From NCBI RefSeq assembly GCF_019112545.1, contig NW_025064905.1, forward strand, positions 372,784 to 436,783: DNA of 64,000 nt, given 5' to 3'. The stretch comes from Guyanagaster necrorhizus (Eukaryota; Basidiomycota; Agaricomycetes; Agaricales; Physalacriaceae). Positions 56,430 to 64,000 of the stretch are shown here, one piece after another (the first letter of the stretch is position 1; each line of letters begins with the position of its first letter). Below the pieces are notes generated by a model. The model ran no database searches. It saw only the letters and a list, made by a program, of their open reading frames with translations, and was not told the DNA's origin. A program made the translations under genes and the position numbers.

Positions 56430-58170
56430 CTATAGGTCCGTGCGGTACGTTAGTAGTGGACTCGAAGACGGAACGGTAGTCGTCACTGAATCCGATACGG
56501 AGGATGTCAACAGCGAAGCGGTGGTGACAGGGACTGCAGTGGAAAGAACTGAAATGGTCGAGCTAAGCGTCGTCTTTGTTGTCGACGAAGATCCGTGATG
56601 CCCAAAGGTCGACGAGGTTATCCCGGGCACTGCATGTGTATGCGTCCAGCCTTCCCCTTCCCAAGGGCTTCCATATGATGTCGCCTCCGATTCCATCATT
56701 GTTTCTCCCCTCAAGCCGGCGACGTTGACCCCTCTTTCAAAGCCAACACCATGTCCAGGTGGAGGCGTGGGAACCACCGGTATCGTTGACGTCGGCCCAG
56801 CACCACACCACCATGGCTTGACGTGGAGATGGTAGTAGAGGTGGGCAAGGTCATGATAGTCGTGAAGGACACCACCGTGGAAGACGTAGAGGTGGATTCT
56901 GCTATGGTAGAGGATGGATGGTAAGTCTCGGGAACCAGCGTGAAGGGGGTCCTCCTTCTCCAGAGCCCGAGTTCTCGTTAGGAACACCGACGTCTTCGTA
57001 ACAGTGACGGCAGAGGAAACCGAATAGCTAGCAGACAGGTCAATTCCCATGGAATCCCCACTATGAAAGAGGTTCAGAGTAATAAGCATAGCATGACAAG
57101 AAGAGATGCTCACGCGATCAGACAGTCAGCAACATCGTCACCTAGGCATACATATCCAAGGACCAGGTCAACCCCATAGTTCACGTTCTCCACAACTCCT
57201 GCCAAGATTGAGTTATCTTCAGCTGCTGTTGGTGATGTAAGGGGATGTTGCGTCGACGATAGAGATTAAGGATTGATCAAAGAAGAGCTAGCCAGATTAG
57301 AAAATATAAACGGTGGGCTGTAGCGATATAGCCTATCAACGTGACGATCGCTGGAAGCTTTGAAAGTGCCGTTTTCTGAGACACTTCCATCGCCGTGCGC
57401 GATGACATGGATGTGATTGGTGCAACTGGTGTAGTGGTTTGTCGTTGATAGAGGTTTCAATGCTCGGCAAGACATACAAGGATGAGACCACGAAAGATGG
57501 TCTCAAACATCACGTAGCCTTCTTCATTAGTCCGTTGGATACCACGGAGAAAGGTTTTGTCCTAGAGAGAGACAGACCAGATAAGACACCGCGACCATGA
57601 TGAAGAACGTACCAACATGGTCTCGTCAATCTGATCACCGTTACGCGACAATACTAGAATAAATGCCGGTGGCGTCACAGTGACAGAAGCCCAAATATCA
57701 TAAACGTCAGCTCCTACGGGTTCGCAAGTTGATTACTCGGTAAATTCGAGGTCAACGTAGGTATAACTGATCCTCCGTAATATCCGCTCGGACATACTCA
57801 CCGTCGACGTAGTATGGACCTTGTGTAGTCTCCGACACGAGTGTGCAATATCCAAACCAAACCAATTAGCAAGGTTAGAATGGTGGTCAGTGTTCAAAAC
57901 ATCGTCCAAACTAAGGTGTTTGTAAGTGTTGCCTGACGACGTTCGAATGGTGGCATTCTGAAGATAAGTGAACGGGAACACAAGGTTCCAGCAGATGACA
58001 GCGTGTTCCTTCTGTAGGCAAGTAGACACAGGACAGACTGTGTACGATGGCACTCGAGTCTTCTCGATCTCCTGGCAAACTACCAATAGCACCAGTGTCC
58101 AGACCCTACGGAATCCTGTCCTCGAGGGATTCTGATTCCTAGCCTCGGAATGAGATGGTAACACGACATC
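56430..58170 (-). pseudogene. Intradiol ring-cleavage dioxygenase pseudogene
   Basis: Translated pieces in order match fungal secreted intradiol dioxygenases, which cleave catechol-type rings: DVLNTDHHSNL near 57890; TTQGPYYVDGEYVRADITEDQ near 57825-57770; then, one frame over and past a TAA, STCEPVGADVYDIWAS; FLRGIQRTNEEGYVMFETIF; HYTSCTNHIHVIAHGDGSV; FDQSLIS; DNSILAGVV; YVCLGDDVADCLIA; and a final Ser/Thr-rich tail. At least one frameshift (after EDQ), a stop codon before STCEP, loss of an intron acceptor before HYTS, and a change of the usual R in HYTGR are visible. The gene is therefore broken. Related enzymes take part in lignin-derived aromatic breakdown. Confidence 0.75.
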
Positions 58171-58288
58171 GTAGGGCCGGCTTGAAAAGAAGGATTGTGA
58201 GTTGAAGCGCTCCTTGTATCATATATAATCGTGCTCTTTGAAGTGGTTAAAGAATGAGAGCGTTTTAGGGCTTCGAGTAAAATACCTC

Positions 58289-58933
58289 TTAGTATCCATT
58301 TGGAGGCAGAATTCCGTTCGGTCCCTCTGTCTTGGTAGGAGGCTGTAGATACTCCTCTAAGTCTGGGAAACTTTGTATAAGAGCCTCGTTGAGGTATTTG
58401 CGATATGACTGCAGGAGCTTTTAAACACATTTCAACAAGAGAGACCAGTAAGCACGCACATCGACAGCAGCAATCTTTCCATTCATGAACTGATTCTCGG
58501 TCGCCGTACGTTCAAGCCTTTCTTTCGTGAGCTGCATCGGGTTCCGTGCGTTGTCAATGTCCGCGAGAACCTGCACGGGAATTCTGGTTGGAATCTGCAT
58601 GGCCATGTCGTCGATGGTGGCAAGATGGTTGATGACCTCGTTACTGTTGCATCACCGTCGGACATTATAGAACTCTGAATGCACGTTGAAGACGTACACT
58701 CTCATCCCCACGGGCTTGCCACCGCCTGAGCCGGGCTTGTCACGCTCCTTGGTCGAGTCGTTGATGACGGTCGTCCCTAGGTTGTACAGAGCATTGGCGA
58801 GACCTAGCAATTCAAGCTCTAGGTCGCCTTGAGGGCCTGAGGGTGGTGGTGATTGAGAAGAGCGCGGAGAGTCTGGTGCCGGCTTCATCGCCATCGTCGT
58901 CAAGGTCGAAGTGGTCGAAGGGGTATTGGTCAT
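58289..58933 (-). CDS. med10: Mediator complex subunit 10
   Basis: MED10 is a small core subunit of the Mediator middle module, linking activators with RNA polymerase II. The ATG at 58933 starts a 30-residue Ser/Thr/Pro tail, followed by the conserved ELELLGLANALYNLGTTVIN helix, then RVNEVINHLATIDDMA across an intron, IPVQVLADIDNARNPMQLTKERLER and ATENQFMNGKIAAVD. After a second intron come LLQSYRKYLNEALIQSFPDLEEYL and a short tail ending NGY at TAA 58289-58291. Length of about 170 residues suits the family. It diverges from the DUF1772 gene across 236 bp. Confidence 0.92.
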
Positions 58934-59169
58934 TGTTTGTCACGACATGGATGATGCTTCTCTCCCCTCTTTTGTACCAGACCTTCACCAGCTTCAGTAC
59001 TTATATTTCTTCTGACTGACTTGAGTAAGGGCCTCCGCCTCAGCATGATGCATCAGAATTATCGTTTCTGCCGACCCACTACGTATGACGTGACGCAATA
59101 GGTATCTTTCAATAAAATGGCACCTGCACTTGTCTCGGCCTGGAATATACGACTTGCCTTCAGACCACC

Positions 59170-59748
59170 ATGACTGATTCCACCAGCGTACGTGCAGCGC
59201 AAGTGATTGGAATTGCAGGCTCTGCATTCGTGTCTGGTACGTTTTACGATTATTGTTGGAAATAGCACGCTGACTGCGGTTCAGGCGCTATTCTCTCTAT
59301 ATCTTTCGTCTCCGTCCCTGCGCTGGTTGCGCCTCTCCCAGATTCCAAAGTCCAATATTCTTACATCGCCGTCCAATGGCGACGTCTTTATGAACTGGGC
59401 AAATCTCTCATTCCGCCCATTGCAACGACCGCTGCGACAGCGTACACGTATGCTGCGTACCAGATGCATCCTTTCCCTGGATGTGGGTGGTATGCTACTG
59501 CTGGCATGCTTACGTTTGGCATTGTGCCATTTACCCTTGGACTGATGAAGAAGACTAACGACAAACTGCACGATAAAGCAGGGGTGGTGGATGACATAGG
59601 GCTCGAAGGTGCTGAAGAAGCTGAGCAGCTGAGGACGGAAAAGACTGAAGAGTTGGTGACACGATGGAAGCGGCTGAATGCTCAGCGAGGATTGCTCCCA
59701 TTGGCTGGTGCGATTATTGGTGCAGTAATAACGACTATCTATGCTTGA
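59170..59748 (+). CDS. DUF1772 membrane protein (anthrone-oxygenase-like)
   Basis: Two exons split by an intron at about 59235-59283 give about 175 residues. Family signs are a first hydrophobic helix with AGSAFVSGAILSISF, the VQWRRLYELGKSLIPPIA motif, a helix over TAATAYTYAAYQ, then GIVPFTLGLMKKTNDKL, and a final helix AGAIIGAVITTIY. The family includes fungal anthrone oxygenases of polyketide pathways and many unrelated membrane proteins. No polyketide synthase lies in this window, so a role in secondary metabolism is not supported here. Confidence 0.8.
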
Positions 59749-60287
59749 TTCCGTCTTGAATATATGTAATAACGTTTTCACGACCTGAATCTGACTACGG
59801 CATGCGAGTCGACAATGGTATGGCCTGAAATGGCATTTGCTTTTGAACACCCTCACATTGCGTAAATGCAGCACGGACCACATCGGGTTTGGTTGGTACG
59901 GGTTGCCATAGGTGAAGTGTTTGGCCGTATTTGAATTCCTATATACAGCTATCTCTTTGCTAGCTTGCAACGGTGCTCCGCTATATAACCTCGACAATGG
60001 AGTTCTCTCGGCCCGACTATCCGACTTCCGAGATGTCGGCCTGATATCTTTAACAGGAACTTCCACGTCCTTCCAGCACATACTTCTCGAGGAAGCAGCT
60101 GGACGTGGCGCACGACACCTAGACGACCATTTCTTCTATCGCCGATACGACTTCGAAAGTTAAACTTGAACTGAAGGCGCGATAACCTATATCTAGGCTT
60201 ATTTATTTTCTGACTGGACGACTTCTTTCGAGACCCGCAGTCCTCATTATTTGTTTTAACCTGGTCACTCTTTTGGCTTTTGGCGAT
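59749..60287. other. Intergenic gap before kinase gene
   Basis: Holds the 3' flank of the DUF1772 gene and the promoter of the kinase. Short frames only. Confidence 0.45.
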
Positions 60288-62267
60288 ATGTCCTACTCGC
60301 AAAGCGATACCTCTCATTCAATCTGTCATGTCCAAGCGAACAAGCAAAACGTCTTCCGAGTCCGTATTCGCGACACCACATCATGCTCTTCTCTGTCTGC
60401 GGCTGGGCCACAGACCCCTCTCAATATCAATGTCGGCCACGGACGATTTCTCTCTTTGACTTCCATGAAGACGAGTGCCCAAAAGCCGTGTATTATCACT
60501 GATGTATTCTATACGCCCCCATCTCCGCCCTCATTAGAGTCGAGTCCGGGCTCAGCGAAAATCCTGGACGACTCTTTTCTCCAAGACTCGACTACACAGA
60601 ATGACTTGTCGAACCTCCCTCCATCTATCTTAGCGTTTGACATAATTGGAACGCTCGGTCGAGGGACGTACGGAAAGGTCCTACTAGGTACGCGTCCCGA
60701 CGGTTCTGGCCTGCGCGCCATCAAGGTCCTCCAAAAAAGCGGTATGCATCGATACGGGATGGAAGAAGTTCGGCGAGAGCTTCGAACGCTCCAGTTGATA
60801 GCCGAGCAGCCTATGTCCACTAGCGGTGCAGTTTTCCTTCAAAATATGGTGGAGTCTTTCGAAAATGAGCGCTTCGTGTTCATCGTTTTCGTGCGCCGCT
60901 ACATCCCCTCTGCGTCTTATTACTCACATCTGTACACATAGGAATACCATCCTACTCCACTCTCCGACCTCGAAATCTCGTCTCGTCTGCGTCTAGGTCG
61001 AGTATCCGGCGTTTCCGCTTCCATCTCTCTTCCATGCACCTTTCCAATAGCGCCTAGCCGTCGGCAGGTGCATGCCGCACTGCATTCCTTGCGCCTTCTC
61101 TCCGCCGAGCTAGTTCTCGCGGTTCTCTTCCTCCACCAGAATGGAATTATCCACCAAGACTTGAAGCCCGCAAACGTGATGGTCTCGGCTGCAGGACACG
61201 TTATCGTTGGCGATTTTGGTGCTTCTTCTTACATGAACAGATGTGGGAACGGGGTAACGCTCCAGCCCACAGACGTCGTAACATTCACCCCGCTGTACGC
61301 GGCTCCTGAACTGAAGTATCGTAATGCAGAAGGACTGGTGGTGTTCGACGGAGGTGTGGACTGGTGGAGTCTTGGCGTGATGCTGTATGAGCTCGCGATG
61401 GGGTCCGTACCCTTTCGCACGGGGGACTGCCGGACGGTGGGAGATTTTAGTCATGCGTTCGGTCAGATGGAGGAGATCTCGTCGTCTGAGGAGTGGTGGG
61501 ATAGGAGATTCGAAGAGTTCATCCGAGATGTTCGTTATATGCCGTTTCTTCATAAACATCTTGTGCTAACATTTAGATTGCCATTACAGCTGCTCGTCCA
61601 GGACCCACTACACCGGATAAACGATCAGGATATTGTGGATCAGCCTGTTTTTGACCCTATCTGCGATCTTTGGGATGAGATAGCGGCAATGAAGCACCCG
61701 CCTTTGCCGTGTCCTTCGGTGGGCTCTGCGGATTCTGGTGTGGGACTTTCGTTGTACCACAGAGACGATCCTTCCTATCTTGGACGACTTCCTTCCGACT
61801 TTCCACTGCAGAATGACGATAATCATAGTTTGATTCAACCCCTCCCTTCCTCCGCATCAATTTATCAGCTTTGTACAGACGTCGGCGACGAGTTCTCTGA
61901 CACATTCTCGCCTTCATGTTCTTCGACAGTGGACTCGGGGCTGGACATTGGAAACGTGATTTTCAGTCCTTCATCTAATTTCAACGTGCACGTGGCATCG
62001 CCTTTACGACGAGAGGGAAAGTCGGACGGGAAACTCGAGGGGCGACGGGGGAAACGGCATGTGGTGGCTCGACGTCATCGGGAATGGACATTGGACGAGA
62101 AAATTGCGATATCTTTGTTAAAGGCCGTGGAATGTAGGAAGACGGTGGTGGTGGATCCACCGGGTACTCCTTCGAGCATGAATGACCAGGAGTCAAAACC
62201 GAGCATGGTCGGTAAAGTCTGGAGAAGGCTCAGGAAGTTTTCGTTGCGACCATCGTTTGTTTCATAG
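60288..62267 (+). CDS. Serine/threonine protein kinase (AGC-like)
   Basis: Three exons (introns 60891-60941 and 61530-61589) encode 622 residues. The ATG at 60288 is the first in frame. An N-terminal disordered part of about 120 residues precedes the kinase domain: glycine loop GTLGRGTYGKVLLG, ATP lysine in AIKVL, catalytic loop HQDLKPANVMV (Q in place of the usual R), VGDFGAS, and AAPE. The insert between helix C and the catalytic loop is long (residues about 210-250). The C-terminal part has further Ser-rich sequence and a basic end (KVWRRLRKFSLRP). HQD kinases can be active, so this is not evidence of inactivity. The specific subfamily is not identified. Confidence 0.85.
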
Positions 62268-62396
62268 GACATGCCTTATATACCCACAGTTAGTTCATTT
62301 GTACTCAATTTGTAGTCAACAGAATCGTTTTGTAGGATCTATGTTATTGGATATGTATTAGCACAACATTTGTATCTTTGCAATCACATATTATTC

Positions 62397-63605
62397 TCAG
62401 TCCGTAGCAGCGGGAGTTGCGGTCCCGGAATTCGGGGTTGAGGAAATGTTACTGGGTGAAGGTACATTGCCCAGAGGGTCGCGTAAATAAGCGACGAGAA
62501 ATTTGCGCCAGCTAGTTTTTGAGGGTACAAAATGCCCTGTGCATTCGATTGTTCAAATTACGTTCAAAGGAAGAACTTGAAACAGTATTAAGCTCACCGC
62601 CATCATGACCTTCGATTCGTTTATTCGCCGAAACTTTCAACAGTCCATTCGCCCGTTCCTCGGTGACTATAATGTCCGTCCTGCCAAGGACGTGCAGCGT
62701 TGGAGTGGCATAAGTTGGGTTGTATACGATATCCGAAAGTGGATCAGCTATCTTGAAGCCTGCCACGGAGATACAGAATTGGCTGGGAGAATAATATCAA
62801 AAAGTGCATGAGCCTGAGAAGGAGTAACTGACAGCGGAGGATGTGGGGCTTCTCCGTCAATGAGAAATCGAGGATAAGCTTCAGGTTTCTCTAGCTGCTG
62901 AAACGTCAGATGGAAAAAATGAATATCTAGATTTGAAGCGTACAAGAGCTGACAGGAAGGCGGCTAGCGCTGCTCCTTGGCTAGTGGCAATTGTCACTTC
63001 AAGCCTTCAATTATGTAAAGACGACATGCCTGAATCCCAAAACACCCTACTTGAGTGTCAGTGATGTAAAGAAATAAGGAAGAAAGACTACGCACATCAA
63101 ACTTTCTCTCCTTGAGGATATCTCTGAGAACCACTAGCGAATCCTCGAGCCCGATAGCTTTTGTTCTGTCATGATTCGCTTTGTACCACCCTCGAAGGGT
63201 GAGAGATGGATCCTCGGAGTTGTTGGCTTCCGATGCGCCGAACGCAGAAAGTGTACTTTCCGTTGATTGTACTACGGAAGCCGTGTTGAATTGTAGATCC
63301 ACAGGTTGGAGAATGTGTGGTCCGTCGACGAAGACTGGACGACTATGGTGAGATAAGAGCGTAGTGTAGTAAAATTGAAAGTAACGCACCCAAGTCAATA
63401 TCCTTCCCACATTGCTTGCGAAGAGCTCCTAGCTACATTGCGATAATGAGTCACTGAAGATACGAGTTCGATATCACGGACACGCTTGCTGAAGATTGAT
63501 GCATTTTGCGCATACCTATCCTTGAAAACTTTAGCCTGATTCGGACATTGCAAAAGTTCTACGAGGTGCATACCCGTGAAGAACCAAGATTGACCTTGTC
63601 GCCAT
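62397..63605 (-). CDS. FSH1-family serine hydrolase
   Basis: Small alpha/beta hydrolase of the fungal FSH family. The start at 63605 gives MATRSILVLHG, spliced over intron 63516-63573 to YAQNASIFSKRVRDIEL. Later blocks are VFVDGPHILQPVDL, RGWYKANHDRTKAIGLEDSL, and the nucleophile elbow GVLGFSQGAALAAFLSAL, reached through a 17-nt micro-exon at 63030-63046. The final part reads PTLHVLGRTDIIVTEER, then HDGGHFVPSKTSWRKFL with the catalytic His. The serine codon AGC is split by intron 62981-63029, which starts with GC. The tail ends TATPAATD at TGA 62397-62399. The physiological substrate of this family is not well defined. Confidence 0.9.
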
Positions 63606-63868
63606 GATACTCGGGGGACGAGGTTACAAACAGGAAGAGAGGTTCCGGGCCGGTGAACCTGATTATCGCGAATGCGATTATCCCTGAGATCGTGACCGGT
63701 AGCATTCCATCCTCATTACGATGGTGCGAAAACCTTGAAACCACATTTCTTGCGAGGTCTTTCAAGAGTCCGCCCGCTTTGACTGACGCCGCGGACATCC
63801 TTTCCATATAAATATGAAATATGAGGAGCAACTACTATTTGGATATAAATATTATAAGATGCAACGAA

Positions 63869-64000
63869 CTAATCCAATTTCCGTGACCATTTCCTACCGC
63901 CTGATGGTGGGGGCGTCCCGGTCCTGAAAGATGGTGCATGAGGACGGGGTGGTGTCTGCGGACGAGGAGGCTGATCATAAGCTTGTACTTTTCCGTTCAC
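63869..64000 (-). CDS. 3' end of an unidentified gene (partial)
   Basis: A minus-strand frame enters from the right edge with AYDQPPRPQTPPRPHAP and ends GGRKWSRKLD at TAG 63869-63871. It is proline-rich and probably a disordered C-terminal tail. The rest lies outside the window, so the family cannot be named. Confidence 0.55.
   Translation of the reverse strand: MNGKVQAYDQPPRPQTPPRPHAPSFRTGTPPPSGGRKWSRKLD

Noticed and set aside
63559..63831. Frame MSAASVKAGGLLKDLARNVV... overlapping the FSH1 start
   Set aside because: FSH1 starts inside it in another frame with a perfect family N-terminus. This frame is probably 5' UTR, although a small upstream protein is possible.

Overview
The window looks like nuclear DNA of a filamentous basidiomycete, most likely an Agaricomycete. 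Almost every gene is broken by short introns of about 46-66 bp with GT-AG ends. The proteins are fungal: a copper-fist regulator, a fungal CCC1/VIT1 transporter, FSH1, the fungal type II NADH dehydrogenase and an intradiol dioxygenase relic. Genes lie on both strands with no operons. Coding coordinates below run from start codon to stop codon and include introns.

Layout. 1-1.7 kb: no gene seen. 1.7-2.8 kb (-): ACC deaminase / D-cysteine desulfhydrase. 3.56-6.07 kb: a short, rearranged Ty1/copia retrotransposon with both LTRs and its target duplication. 6.5-7.7 kb (-): secreted App1-type phosphatidate phosphatase. 8.36-11.64 kb (-) and 11.79-14.47 kb (+): MCM4 and ORC3, two replication-licensing genes diverging from a 144-bp promoter with an MCB element. 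14.8-16.4 kb (-): alanine aminotransferase. 16.4-19 kb: gene-poor. 19-20.7 kb (+): copper-fist transcription factor. 21.2-27 kb (+): VPS15. 27.1-27.4 kb: a MITE. 27.5-29 kb (+): Rna15/CstF64. 29-36 kb: gene-poor and decayed, with one unknown disordered protein, a patatin-like protein lacking its catalytic residues, and a broken unknown gene.

36-44 kb: a Utp16/Bud21-like nucleolar protein, two AIG1/FAR-17a paralogues flanking an alpha/beta hydrolase, and a vacuolar iron/manganese transporter. 44.3-49.8 kb (-): VWA8, a large AAA+/VWA protein. 50.5-52.8 kb (+): type II NADH dehydrogenase. 53-53.8 kb (-): a WH1-domain protein. 54.1-55.4 kb (-): SYF2. 56.4-58.2 kb (-): an intradiol dioxygenase pseudogene. 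58.3-59.7 kb: divergent MED10 and a DUF1772 membrane protein. 60.3-62.3 kb (+): a protein kinase. 62.4-63.6 kb (-): FSH1 serine hydrolase. The 3' end of another minus-strand gene enters at the right edge.

Most of the content is housekeeping: replication licensing, splicing, 3' end formation, Mediator, and vesicle/autophagy signalling. The unusual signals are a 1.4-kb stretch of the copia element with no CpG at all that ends abruptly inside the element, an inverted duplication of its reverse transcriptase, an apparent GA-AG intron in Rna15, competing hairpins beside the copper regulator start codon, and a likely local duplication of an AIG1-VWA8 block.
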